Of a DNA stretch of 61,726 nt, positions 41,799-49,038 are shown one piece after another; position 1 is the stretch's first letter; the number at the start of each line of letters is the position of its first letter. The position numbers were made by a program, and so were the translations under genes. Under the pieces are notes generated by a model that saw only the letters and a program-made list of their open reading frames with translations, did no database searches and was not told where the DNA came from. Source of the DNA: a virus; the IMG/VR virus record IMGVR_UViG_3300046028_004204, positions 1 to 61,726 of that record. One strand, 5' to 3'.

Positions 41799-41828
41799 CC
41801 GGGATGTTGTATTTAAACAACACCCCGG
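41799..41828 (-). terminator. hairpin after MoxR gene
   Basis: 12-bp inverted repeat (41799-41810 with 41817-41828; one G-U) in the MoxR 3' UTR; a second GGGCGGG/CCCGCCC hairpin lies at about 41841-41872. No T-run, so it may protect the mRNA end or terminate weakly. Confidence 0.55.
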
Positions 41829-41888
41829 CACCCTGTAGGTGGGCGGGCAAGCCCTGAGAAGCCTCCCGCCCTTGCAATGGGCGAGGTC

Positions 41889-42974
41889 TTAATTCTCCAT
41901 TGCACTCAAAACATACTTACCGAACCGCTTGTGGAACTCGTCGAAGCTCTTCATCTTCGTTGCGTCAAAGGGCAGGTTGTAGTTTGTCAAGCCTGTCTTT
42001 GCACCCATCACCACCAACTCAGTTGGGAAATTGTCCATCATGTAGCGGAAGAAGCAGTCAGCCTGGGCATCAAAGTCCTTGGCCTTCTTCTCTGCTTGAT
42101 CCTTCAACTCGTAGCACAGGCTAACGGTCAAAGAATACATGGCACTCACTTCTTTAATCTGCAAGTCCTTGACCTTGCCTTTAAGGATGTCTTCTGCCTT
42201 AGGCAAGCGACCTGCAATCTTGCGGTGAGCCATAAACTTCACAGCCAAGCCGTCACCGACCGCACCTGCGATCAGGTTGTGCAAGGTGTCAATGTCGCAG
42301 TCGTCGTCTTTCAACAAGTCTGACACAAAGACCCACGAGCGTGGAGTAGCAAAGGCCTTGCTTGGGCTCTTAGGATCAAAGTCGTACAAGTCCTGCTTGG
42401 CGAAGCCAACATAACCTACAACCTCTGGATGCACATTGTTCATCACAGCCCATTCCTGGAAGTCATCGAAGTCAATCTTCATTTCCAAGTGAATGAAACG
42501 ATTAGCCAACGGAGCAGGCATTCTGTAAGTAACACCGCGGTCGCCTTCTCTGTTACCAGCGGCAACCACATCAACACCCTTAGGCAATTCATATGTACCT
42601 ACACGACGATTCAAAATCAATTGGTAGGCAGCGGCCTGTACCGCAGGAGGAGCGGAGTTCAGCTCGTCCAAGAAGATAACTGCGGTGGACTCTGGGTCCG
42701 TAGGAAGCTCACTAGGAGGAGCCCAAACCATCTTGCCTTGATCTGCATTGTAATAAGGGATACCTTTGATGTCGGTAGGTTCCCAAAGTGCAAGGCGCAC
42801 ATCAACTACCTCACGACCTGCGTCCTCGCCAATCTGCTTGACGATGTCGGACTTACCAATTCCTGGGGGACCCCACAGGAACACAGGGCGGCGGGTTTGA
42901 ATCGCCTTACGGATGGAACGCTTCGCTGACTTAGGGCCAACTTGACGAACGCTAATATCTGTGGACTTTGCCAT
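41889..42974 (-). CDS. MoxR-family AAA+ ATPase
   Basis: 361 residues. Walker A LWGPPGIGKSD, Walker B VIFLDELNSAP, sensor-1 VVAAGNREGD, arginine-finger region MPAPLANRFIHLEM. MoxR ATPases remodel or activate targets together with VWA proteins; the VWA gene is directly downstream under its own promoter. The promoter at 43032-43060 yields a ~50-nt leader. Conserved in marine T4-like phages. Confidence 0.88.
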   Translation of the reverse strand: MAKSTDISVRQVGPKSAKRSIRKAIQTRRPVFLWGPPGIGKSDIVKQIGEDAGREVVDVRLALWEPTDIKGIPYYNADQGKMVWAPPSELPTDPESTAVIFLDELNSAPPAVQAAAYQLILNRRVGTYELPKGVDVVAAGNREGDRGVTYRMPAPLANRFIHLEMKIDFDDFQEWAVMNNVHPEVVGYVGFAKQDLYDFDPKSPSKAFATPRSWVFVSDLLKDDDCDIDTLHNLIAGAVGDGLAVKFMAHRKIAGRLPKAEDILKGKVKDLQIKEVSAMYSLTVSLCYELKDQAEKKAKDFDAQADCFFRYMMDNFPTELVVMGAKTGLTNYNLPFDATKMKSFDEFHKRFGKYVLSAMEN

Positions 42975-43031
42975 TTTAAGACCTCTTTCTTTTCTCAGGA
43001 TTAAACAAACTATCGCTTTCTCAGTGTTATT

Positions 43032-43060
43032 AGTATAACACCAAACATCTCAGTTGTCAA
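43032..43060 (-). promoter_or_regulatory. early sigma70 promoter for MoxR gene
   Basis: TTGACA-17-TATACT. The TGA stop of gene 43057-43692 is inside the -35. Confidence 0.86.
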
Positions 43061-43692
43061 GCTCTTTTTACGAAATTTAATTGTGTTGTATTATCGCCAC
43101 GAACACTTTTAATCTTTGCTTTGATGCTCAACTTCTGCCCTGCTTCCAAGTTACTATTATACCAGAAATCCACGAAGCTGTCAACCAGTTTAGCGGTAAC
43201 CCTGAACTTGTCATAGTCTTTGCTGTAATAGCACTTGACAACCTCGATCTCGCCCTGGATCTTGTCGCCTACAGCGCCCTGCAATTGAGTAGAAGCACGA
43301 ACTTCACGGGCCAACTCGTTGCGGCTTTGATCACGGATCATAACGCTAGGCAAGCAGGAAACGATAGCGAACTCCAGCATATGACGGCCAGTGAACTCGT
43401 CCATCTGTGCGATGCGGAGGGCCTGCTGTTCGAACTCGTTGATCTTACCGCTGATCTGTTTCAGCAAGAAGCCGTTGAAGTAGCTACGGATCTCGCGGCC
43501 CTTCTCAATGTCCTCTTCTGTTGCTTCGGTAAGGGCGCCTGTACGGAGCCACTCTTTGACCATCATCTTGTTGGCCTGTGTGGTGCGCTTGCGGCATTCA
43601 CCTTCGTAGACATAAACATCTTCCTTGAAGTAGCCACCGTTGATACGATCTGCGGCCACTGCCAAACCCCAAACTTGATCTGATGTAAACAT
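43057..43692 (-). CDS. conserved early phage protein, unknown function
   Basis: 211 residues from ATG 43692 (GGAGCG upstream; the longer frame runs through the promoter). Helical N-terminal two thirds (LLKQISGKINEFEQQALRIA), then an OB-like beta pattern (IQGEIEVVKCYYSKDYDKFRVTAKL...KLSIKAKIKSV). Nucleic-acid binding is possible. Its stop codon forms part of the MoxR promoter. Confidence 0.65.
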   Translation of the reverse strand: MFTSDQVWGLAVAADRINGGYFKEDVYVYEGECRKRTTQANKMMVKEWLRTGALTEATEEDIEKGREIRSYFNGFLLKQISGKINEFEQQALRIAQMDEFTGRHMLEFAIVSCLPSVMIRDQSRNELAREVRASTQLQGAVGDKIQGEIEVVKCYYSKDYDKFRVTAKLVDSFVDFWYNSNLEAGQKLSIKAKIKSVRGDNTTQLNFVKRA

Positions 43693-43722
43693 CGTTCGCT
43701 CCGTTTTGTTGTCTATGTCGTT

Positions 43723-43751
43723 ATTATATAGCCAATCGTGGATGCTGTCAA
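43723..43751 (-). promoter_or_regulatory. early sigma70 promoter
   Basis: TTGACA-17-TATAAT perfect consensus before 43692. Confidence 0.88.
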
Positions 43752-43771
43752 CCGAAATGATTGGAGTGCCG

Positions 43772-43805
43772 GAAAAGAGAAAAGGTGTTGTATTTCTACA
43801 ACACC
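43772..43805 (-). terminator. intrinsic terminator after 43855-44133
   Basis: GGTGTTGTA/TACAACACC perfect 9-bp stem with TTTC-type tetraloop, followed by TTTTCTCTTTT on the minus strand. Confidence 0.85.
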
Positions 43806-43818
43806 CCAAACTAGCGCC

Positions 43819-43833
43819 CCGGGAGCGAATCGG
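43819..43833. repeat. 15-bp 3'-UTR repeat CCGGGAGCGAATCGG, copy 2
   Basis: Identical to 36631-36645 and equally placed between a stop codon and a strong terminator. Confidence 0.7.
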
Positions 43834-43854
43834 CTTGCCTGTTTGAAACCTTAC

Positions 43855-44133
43855 TTAGGCTGTCAGGGTAAGACCTAGGCTCTTGGCCATGTAGCCAAGT
43901 GCAACGATCTCACGGCTTGGGCGACCCAATTCGTACTCAGTTACCTGAACACCATTACCAGCTTTGCGGCTGTTGGCATACACGGCATAACCTGCTTGGC
44001 GGATGCGTGAAGCTTCTGCTGATAGGTTCTTAACACCGAAACGCTTTGCGGCGTCGGAGGCTGTCAACTTCTCACCCTTTTGTAGGGCGGCAAAGATCTT
44101 GCCTGTTTTGGTTTCTAAATTAATTCTCTTCAT
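43855..44133 (-). CDS. helix-turn-helix-like DNA-binding protein
   Basis: 92 residues. TGKIFAALQKGEKLTASDAAKRFGVKNLSAEASRIRQAGYAV is a winged-helix/HTH pattern, followed by a wing-like YELGRPSREIVALGYM. Leader has a GCTGTG/CACAGC hairpin, ribosome-binding site AGGAAACTTAAA, and the 3' UTR has the 15-bp repeat plus terminator: the same 5'/3' organisation as 36648-36950. Candidate early regulator. Confidence 0.72.
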   Translation of the reverse strand: MKRINLETKTGKIFAALQKGEKLTASDAAKRFGVKNLSAEASRIRQAGYAVYANSRKAGNGVQVTEYELGRPSREIVALGYMAKSLGLTLTA

Positions 44134-44175
44134 TTTAAGTTTCCTCTGTATAGCTGTGTCTCACAGCGTTCTACT

Positions 44176-44204
44176 AGTATATAGAACCTGTGGGCACAAT
44201 GCAA
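44176..44204 (-). promoter_or_regulatory. early promoter with palindromic -10 region
   Basis: TTGCAT-17-TATACT. GTTCTA/TAGAAC inverted repeat surrounds the -10 box, a possible operator for the HTH product (inference). Confidence 0.72.
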
Positions 44205-44206
44205 CC

Positions 44207-44398
44207 TCAATCTTTCCGTTTAACGGTGACATTTGCCCGAAGGAAGGCACCAATCAAAACGGTAGCACACCATGTCTCCAAATTGTAAGGAATCATGAGA
44301 GCTGCTCCGAACAAGACATTCCACGACCACAGAACCAGGAACGGTCCTATGGCCAATAGGAATATAATGAACACTACAGCCAATGCAATTTTAATCAT
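44207..44398 (-). CDS. two-helix membrane protein
   Basis: 63 residues; hydrophobic helices ~3-25 and ~30-52, basic C-terminus (VTVKRKD). Overlaps the upstream gene by 8 bp; last gene of the AAA+ operon. Unknown function. Confidence 0.6.
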   Translation of the reverse strand: MIKIALAVVFIIFLLAIGPFLVLWSWNVLFGAALMIPYNLETWCATVLIGAFLRANVTVKRKD

Positions 44399-44612
44399 TT
44401 AGGATCTCCTCGACCTCTTCAATCAGTTTGATCTCAGCCAGCTCTTTCTCGATGGCCGCGATCTTTCGTTTGTTACCTGAGCTGGTACCTTTCTTGTACA
44501 CTGTCCAGATATGCTCTTCACAGTATACACGACCCGGGAAGGGTTTGCAACCACACATCTTGAACGGGTGGTTTACCTGCTCCGGGCCAATGTATTGGCA
44601 CCCTTCCATCAT
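44391..44612 (-). CDS. GcrA-like zinc-binding small protein
   Basis: 73 residues. MCGCKPFPGRVYCEEHIWTVYKKG recalls the C-terminal C...C-x-x-P...YC-x2-H-x3-Y motif of GcrA-type regulators of alphaproteobacteria, followed by a coiled-coil-like tail. Without the GcrA N-terminal HTH it may be only a zinc knuckle. Coupled to the AAA+ gene by ATGA. Confidence 0.55.
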   Translation of the reverse strand: MMEGCQYIGPEQVNHPFKMCGCKPFPGRVYCEEHIWTVYKKGTSSGNKRKIAAIEKELAEIKLIEEVEEILND

Positions 44613-45661
44613 GCACCTCGCTTCATAACAGTCACTTCTGCCATTGCTTCCCAGTTGCTGGCAAATGCCTTACGCAATTGTGCAACCTTCAGCACCGTAC
44701 GCAGGCTCAGCTCGCGTAGTTTAGCACGGTTGTTAGACACAAAGTCCACAACATCAATCTTAGCCACATCGCTGAGCTCGTACTCGTCAAGCATGCCGTC
44801 TGCAACGATCTGCTTGATACGCAGGACCTTCTCACGGTCTGTGTCCATCTGCAGATCAATGTAGTGGCAACGGCTCTCAAGAGCGGCAAGGTGGTCCTGT
44901 AGCTTCTTAGAGCGTACATTCTCAAACTTGATGTTAGTGATAAAGATAGCACCAGCCTTGAACTCGAAGCGATCTGGGATGCCTTCGCTTCGCAGGATAC
45001 GGCTGTCAGTGTTCCAAGAGATAGTACGCTTCTTGGAACTGTCCAAAGCCGCCTTCAAGATGTTCAAGCTCAAGTCGTCCAGCAACACACTGTCGCAGTC
45101 ATCAAACACAATAACATTCTTCTCGCTTGAGAACTCGTAGAGCTTGCTATACAAGCCAATGGCACTCATAGCACCTTTCACAATCTCATAGCGTGGCTTG
45201 CGCTCGCCTAGCGTATTGAACAAGTCGTCCTTAGTGAGCACTTCTTCTACACCAAAGCTCTTGCCAACACCTGGAGGGCCTGTCACAATCATTGCACGAA
45301 CATCGCCTGCTTTCACAGCCTTGGTCATGTCTGTAAGTACTTGGAAGCGAGCACGAGTCTTCTCAATGAGATCCTCATCGCTGATATGTGCTACAGCCGT
45401 ATCGGCTACCTTTAACTGTACCAAACTGTTCTCTCCTACAGGGGCTTCGTCAATGTGCGACACCACGCGATATGCAGTAATGCCCTCGACCTTGACGCGA
45501 ATCTTCTTGTAGGGATTGCGTCCGTTTTCAATCTCTTCACCAGCCAAGCAGGTAATTGCCTCGCCGTCAAAGTCCTTGACCATCTGCAGGCGCATGCCTG
45601 GGTAGATCATGTTCTTGCGGGCACCGTATGAACCCTCAACAATCTCAACTAGTGTAGCCAT
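44609..45661 (-). CDS. AAA+ ATPase of marine T4-like phages
   Basis: 350 residues from ATG 45661 (AAGGAGCGAGAA upstream). Beta-rich N-domain (~1-90), then Walker A TGPPGVGKS, Walker B VIVFDDCDS, sensor ITNIKF and a C-terminal helical lid. The DDCD Walker B is unusual (DE expected). Different from the MoxR enzyme; role unknown. Promoter 45692-45720. Confidence 0.82.
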   Translation of the reverse strand: MATLVEIVEGSYGARKNMIYPGMRLQMVKDFDGEAITCLAGEEIENGRNPYKKIRVKVEGITAYRVVSHIDEAPVGENSLVQLKVADTAVAHISDEDLIEKTRARFQVLTDMTKAVKAGDVRAMIVTGPPGVGKSFGVEEVLTKDDLFNTLGERKPRYEIVKGAMSAIGLYSKLYEFSSEKNVIVFDDCDSVLLDDLSLNILKAALDSSKKRTISWNTDSRILRSEGIPDRFEFKAGAIFITNIKFENVRSKKLQDHLAALESRCHYIDLQMDTDREKVLRIKQIVADGMLDEYELSDVAKIDVVDFVSNNRAKLRELSLRTVLKVAQLRKAFASNWEAMAEVTVMKRGA

Positions 45662-45691
45662 TTCTCGCTCCTTCTGTGTGTGTAAGTCTCT

Positions 45692-45720
45692 ATTATATGA
45701 CAAATAGGGGCTGTTGTCAA
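45692..45720 (-). promoter_or_regulatory. early sigma70 promoter with inverted repeat across -35
   Basis: TTGACA-17-TATAAT; ATAGGGG/CCCCTAT (7-bp arms) brackets the -35, a possible repressor site. Confidence 0.86.
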
Positions 45721-45739
45721 CCCCTATCAATCATAACCC

Positions 45740-46222
45740 TTATGCTGCTAGGGTTTCTTCTTCAGCTTTCTCACGCAGGTACTCTGCCAAAGCGTCTGCC
45801 AGTAGCACATAGGTGTCGCTGTGATCTGCTACATACCAAAAGCCGTCCTTGCGCAGAATGTACTCGTATTCCTCGTATTGGTGGCAACGAACATAATTCT
45901 CGAAGTCTGCAAACATCCTCTGGCTAACGCCTGTCTCACCGCGATCGCGTCCGTAGAATGTAGTAGCACCCTGTGCCTGTGCTAGATCGTAGGCCAGCCT
46001 GGAACCCTCGTCAAAGTGCGGACTGAAGGGATGCTGTTCGCCAATGTTCTTGCCCAGTGAGCTAATGTCTCCCAAGTCCAACAACTCGCGTGTCTTAAAG
46101 GGATCCACATAGTGTTTATAGAGGATCATGCCGTTGTTTTCCAAGTAGCCGTCCCAGTGGCAATATACTTGCCCAACGGTACCGTCTGCGTACTCTAACG
46201 CAATAGTGCTTCGTGTTCCCAT
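45740..46222 (-). CDS. conserved phage protein (MGTRSTIALE family)
   Basis: 160 residues. MGTRSTIALEYADGTVGQVY then CHWDGYLENNGMIL and HY: a family very common in large phages and plasmids, function unknown. C-terminus helical. Stop codon lies in the loop of an AACCCT/AGGGTT hairpin. Promoter 46252-46280. Confidence 0.75.
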   Translation of the reverse strand: MGTRSTIALEYADGTVGQVYCHWDGYLENNGMILYKHYVDPFKTRELLDLGDISSLGKNIGEQHPFSPHFDEGSRLAYDLAQAQGATTFYGRDRGETGVSQRMFADFENYVRCHQYEEYEYILRKDGFWYVADHSDTYVLLADALAEYLREKAEEETLAA

Positions 46223-46251
46223 CTCGCGCTCCTTTGTGTGTGTAAGTCTCT

Positions 46252-46280
46252 ATTATACGGTCAAACAGCTTCCCTGTCAA
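46252..46280 (-). promoter_or_regulatory. early sigma70 promoter inside a coding 3' end
   Basis: TTGACA-17-TATAAT; the -35 is formed by the Val-Asp codons near the end of gene 46261-46632. Confidence 0.88.
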
Positions 46281-46632
46281 CCGCTTCTGATAACCCGCCA
46301 AATACTCGGGACAATCTGTAGACCTTGCTCTTGGCTTCTACCATCGCTTCAGCAATGAAGTCCTCGGCAGTCCCGTCAGTAAGGATCTCTTTGGGGTCTT
46401 CGTATAAGCATCCGCCCAAGTAGGCACTGCCAAGCTCGAGTCCTTCAACCATAACGCGGACACGGAGCATAAACCAATCGAGGTTCCCGTGTTCGATGTT
46501 ATGATTGATCTCTGCAATGTCGAATTGGGTGTCGTCGAAGCAATCCCGGGGATTGAGTTCTTCATAGGTCTTGTCCACGATGATGTCATAGCCGTCCCTT
46601 TCAAACTCTGCTAGCGTGTCGTAATAGCGCAT
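46261..46632 (-). CDS. hypothetical acidic early protein
   Basis: 123 residues (MRYYDTLAEFERDGYDIIVD start), acidic, helical C-terminus. Second gene after promoter 46928-46956; its last codons carry the next promoter's -35. No domain recognised. Confidence 0.62.
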   Translation of the reverse strand: MRYYDTLAEFERDGYDIIVDKTYEELNPRDCFDDTQFDIAEINHNIEHGNLDWFMLRVRVMVEGLELGSAYLGGCLYEDPKEILTDGTAEDFIAEAMVEAKSKVYRLSRVFGGLSEAVDREAV

Positions 46633-46633
46633 G

Positions 46634-46900
46634 TTAGATCTCCGTTTCGTATTCGTAGAACTTAACTAGTGGATCGTACTTCTTGAGCTGACGAGCCGCT
46701 GTCATCAACTCTTTGTAGCGACGGTTGACTTCTGCACGGGGCAGTTCACCATCGCAGGTCAAGTTCTCTGGGCTCAGGGCCGCATCAATCATGTCTGCAA
46801 CCTTTTGGCGCTCTGCGGCACTGTTGAGGCTGTACTGGGTACCGTTGAAGAATGAGTTCCAGTGATTCTTCTGCTTGAGGAAGTTTTCTAATGCTTTCAT
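46634..46900 (-). CDS. hypothetical early protein
   Basis: 88 residues from ATG 46900 (AAAGGAGCGAACG upstream). Helical; FLKQKNHWNSFFNGTQYSLN followed by Arg-rich helices. Unknown function. Confidence 0.6.
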   Translation of the reverse strand: MKALENFLKQKNHWNSFFNGTQYSLNSAAERQKVADMIDAALSPENLTCDGELPRAEVNRRYKELMTAARQLKKYDPLVKFYEYETEI

Positions 46901-46927
46901 CGTTCGCTCCTTTGTTAACATGTCTCT

Positions 46928-46956
46928 ATTATAAGGCCAAAACAGCAGCCTGTCAA
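46928..46956 (-). promoter_or_regulatory. early sigma70 promoter
   Basis: TTGACA-17-TATAAT perfect consensus before 46900, preceded by an ACCCTA/TAGGGT hairpin (46963-46981). Confidence 0.88.
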
Positions 46957-46980
46957 CCAAAGACCCTACAGGGCCTAGGG

Positions 46981-47262
46981 TTACATAGTCCAGTAAAGTT
47001 CTGAACTTGGATCACAGCTTCTAGGCGTGTCGTGTGCTATCTGAATGTCCTTGCCCGTCATCAAGTTGCGCACAGTCTTCATTGTGGGCACACACTCAAA
47101 GCGCCAGCCCTTGGTTGCAGGGTACAAGTCGTAGAGTTCGTTGCACTCCCGCTTCATGCCCTCAGCATCCCTGTCTGCCCAAACTGTAGTAGAGAACAGA
47201 CGCTCGCCCGTTTTGGTGCGCTTGTCTGCTTTGTAGATGTATACAGTGTAATTCTGTTTCAT
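46981..47262 (-). CDS. hypothetical early protein
   Basis: 93 residues from ATG 47262 (MKQNYTVYIYKADKRTKTGE start). Alpha/beta; no recognised domain. Follows the GIY-YIG gene with a one-base gap and ends at an ACCCTA/TAGGGT hairpin. Confidence 0.6.
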   Translation of the reverse strand: MKQNYTVYIYKADKRTKTGERLFSTTVWADRDAEGMKRECNELYDLYPATKGWRFECVPTMKTVRNLMTGKDIQIAHDTPRSCDPSSELYWTM

Positions 47263-47263
47263 A

Positions 47264-47602
47264 TCAATCTCCTCTTGTGTCAGTGTTAAGAATGGGTTGC
47301 AACTCACGGCGGATTTCTACTTCACGCTTGTGAGCAGCCGCCTTGCCGCGGATGACTTCGTGTACAAGTACTTCGATCTCGCTCTTGTCGTTGAGGCCTC
47401 GTAGTGCTTCACAAAGCAGCCAGTTCTTGCCTTCTGTTTTGGCACGATAGAAGTGCTTGGCGGCACGTGCCAACACACTCTTGTTAATAGTAGTCTCTGT
47501 CTTAGCAGTGACGCCAATGTAGTTCAAGCCGTTGATTCGCAGTTCATATATGATATGATTGCGATCGGTACGCTTTTTACGAGTGGTGTTTGTCTGTGTC
47601 AT
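47264..47602 (-). CDS. small GIY-YIG nuclease-like protein
   Basis: 112 residues. HIIYELRINGLNYIGVTAK fits the GIY-YIG core (IIY-x9-YIG), followed by RAAKHFYRAK (catalytic Arg region) and VEIRREL (Glu). Such stand-alone domains occur in T4-like phages. The -10 box ends 6 bp before the ATG, so its mRNA is predicted leaderless with no ribosome-binding site. Confidence 0.72.
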   Translation of the reverse strand: MTQTNTTRKKRTDRNHIIYELRINGLNYIGVTAKTETTINKSVLARAAKHFYRAKTEGKNWLLCEALRGLNDKSEIEVLVHEVIRGKAAAHKREVEIRRELQPILNTDTRGD

Positions 47603-47608
47603 GTATCA

Positions 47609-47637
47609 ATTATAACGCCTTTTGGCTGAGATGTCAA
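47609..47637 (-). promoter_or_regulatory. early sigma70 promoter giving a leaderless mRNA
   Basis: TTGACA-17-TATAAT; the A of the ATG is the seventh base after the -10, the expected transcription start. Confidence 0.85.
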
Positions 47638-47785
47638 CCAAACGGATTTGACCCTACAGTGCATAGGGTTTCTCGTTCTAGATACATGCGATTGCGAGCT
47701 GCCCAAAACGTGTCCAAAATGCCACACTTTGGGCTACGCTGCGGCACTCTCCTTCTCCGCTGCGGGCTGCTGTTGCTGCTGCTGT

Positions 47786-47873
47786 TGGTGCCCGGAGCCG
47801 GAATCGAACCGGCACGCTCTGTTCGAGCGAGAGATTTTAAGTCTCTTGTGTCTACCTATTTCACCATCCGGGC
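47786..47873 (-). tRNA. tRNA-Leu (anticodon TAA)
   Basis: Cloverleaf on the minus strand: acceptor GCCCGGA pairs with TCCGGGC, TPsiC loop GGTTCGATTCC, long variable arm typical of class II Leu tRNA, anticodon loop CTTAAAA, genome-encoded CCA. Decodes TTA, which is frequent in the AT-rich phage genes. Confidence 0.93.
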
Positions 47874-47924
47874 TCGTGTTACGCTGCGCACTGCTGCTGT
47901 TTCTCTAGTTGCTGCTATTAATAG

Positions 47925-48001
47925 TGGCCAGTCCTACTGGATTCGAACCAGTGACCTACAGCTTAGAAGGCTGTTGCTCTATCCAACTGAGCTAAGGACT
48001 G
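47925..48001 (-). tRNA. tRNA-Arg (anticodon TCT)
   Basis: Acceptor CAGTCCT pairs with AGGACTG, D stem GCTC/GAGC, anticodon loop CTTCTAA, T loop TTCGAAT, encoded CCA. Decodes AGA, the favoured Arg codon of the glycan cassette. Confidence 0.93.
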
Positions 48002-48018
48002 CTTGTATGCTGCTGTTG

Positions 48019-48096
<78 letters not shown>

Positions 48097-48106
48097 GTAT
48101 ACGCTG

Positions 48107-48355
48107 CTATGTTTGTTGATCCTGTTCGTGCTGCTTGACCATACGATATAAGGGTTCCATGCGTTCTTGAAATACTTGGGGAGCTTCTCTAGCTGCTGTC
48201 TGCATTTCCCAATCACTAGGATAGTGTCGCAGCATGTCTCGTGCCGTTTGTCTAACAAGTTTGGGTACTCTAGGTGTATGCTGTGAGTTACAAAGATCCA
48301 ATAAGAATCTCCGGGTCTGCACTACAGCACGGTATCTTTCATCTGGTAATGTCAT
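48107..48355 (-). CDS. BPSL0761-family protein
   Basis: 82 residues from ATG 48355 (AAGGAG 10 bases upstream); a start at 48394 would add 13 residues. MTLPDERYRAVVQTRRFLLD, PRVPKLVRQTARDMLRHYPSDW and ERMEPLYRMV match a small uncharacterised family known from Burkholderia/Pseudomonas genomes and mobile elements. Leads the tRNA operon. A hint of a beta- or gammaproteobacterial host. Confidence 0.8.
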   Translation of the reverse strand: MTLPDERYRAVVQTRRFLLDLCNSQHTPRVPKLVRQTARDMLRHYPSDWEMQTAAREAPQVFQERMEPLYRMVKQHEQDQQT

Positions 48356-48400
48356 AGATTCTCTGCTCCTTGATAACGCTCGTTTCTTAAGCATACACGT

Positions 48401-48429
48401 AGTATAACACTATTTGCGGTGCATGTCAA
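48401..48429 (-). promoter_or_regulatory. early sigma70 promoter for BPSL0761/tRNA operon
   Basis: TTGACA-17-TATACT, overlapping the 3' end of gene 48410-48637. Confidence 0.86.
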
Positions 48430-48637
48430 CCTTTCGACCTCTGGTATTGGCTATTTGATTACAGTGTTCTAGGAACTCTCTATACAGTATAGGATCCTGC
48501 TCAAAGATTGAGGCCAGGTGACCCAAGATGAATCCCTGTGTGTACAGCCGTGAATGTCTGGGATCATCGTGAACATTTAGTGCATCCACAGTGGTGCGTA
48601 TGTGTTCTGCTATTGATTCAACTCGTTTACTGCTCAA
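48410..48637 (-). CDS. hypothetical protein with TTG start
   Basis: 75 residues, helical (SSKRVESIAEHIRTTVDALN). The TTG start is supported by AGGAG five bases upstream. A TATACT box lies near 48651 and a TAAATAGC late-like element beside it. First minus-strand gene after the divergence region. Confidence 0.6.
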   Translation of the reverse strand: MSSKRVESIAEHIRTTVDALNVHDDPRHSRLYTQGFILGHLASIFEQDPILYREFLEHCNQIANTRGRKVDMHRK

Positions 48638-48716
48638 GGTCGCTCCTAGTATAGCTATTTACTAGATACTCACGTATATACACATACACATACACATAGC
48701 GTATAGTCACTATACA

Positions 48717-48728
48717 GCAGCGGGGCCT
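48717..48728 (+). repeat. GCAGCGGGGCCT repeat, copy 2
   Basis: GC-rich 12-mer in an AT-rich context, flanked by TATA-containing sequence. Confidence 0.65.
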
Positions 48729-48800
48729 ATTGTGTATATACAGTAGACTACGGTTACATATAGTCTAAGGTCGCTGCTATACCACCGTGGATTTAGTGTG

Positions 48801-48808
48801 GATAAATA
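48801..48808 (+). promoter_or_regulatory. GATAAATA late-type element without a close gene
   Basis: Exact match, but the next plus-strand start is 550 bp away. Could drive a long leader or a non-coding RNA across the iterons. Confidence 0.4.
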
Positions 48809-48957
48809 CTGGCAGCACCGTTAGACCATGCTGTAAACTAGGCCGTTTGAGTCATTTGAAGGCTAGAATCACACAATTTTGCACTTTATTGCACTTTGAT
48901 GAACCGTGGCATGTGAGGTATAGTTAAAATGGTTTCTGCTTCTCCCACCGTATCCCT

Positions 48958-49007
48958 ACTATAATCAACTATAGAAAACTATAGAACACTATAATTCACT
49001 ATATACG
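48958..49007. repeat. five phased 10-bp iterons ACTATANNNN
   Basis: ACTATA occurs at 48958, 48968, 48978, 48988 and 48998, exactly one helical turn apart, with variable last four bases. The pattern suits cooperative binding of an initiator or regulator to one DNA face. Confidence 0.85.
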
Positions 49008-49038
49008 CATGACCCAGGAGCTCGCTTGCGCTCCCTAT

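Noticed and set aside
42429-42929. 166-residue plus-strand reading frame opposite the MoxR gene
   Set aside because: It lies antisense to a clearly coding ATPase, has no ribosome-binding site and a low-complexity composition typical of antisense frames.
36631-43833. CCGGGAGCGAATCGG copies as tRNA or tmRNA fragments
   Set aside because: They resemble a T-arm superficially, but no acceptor or anticodon arm can be drawn around either copy.
47650-47785. A fourth tRNA or small RNA between the GIY-YIG gene and tRNA-Leu
   Set aside because: No cloverleaf or stable conserved structure visible; the stretch only holds a weak ACCCTA hairpin and GCTGCT repeats.
48958-49007. Phased ACTATA repeats as a CRISPR array
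   Set aside because: Units are only 10 bp with 4-bp variable parts and no cas genes; fits iterons instead.
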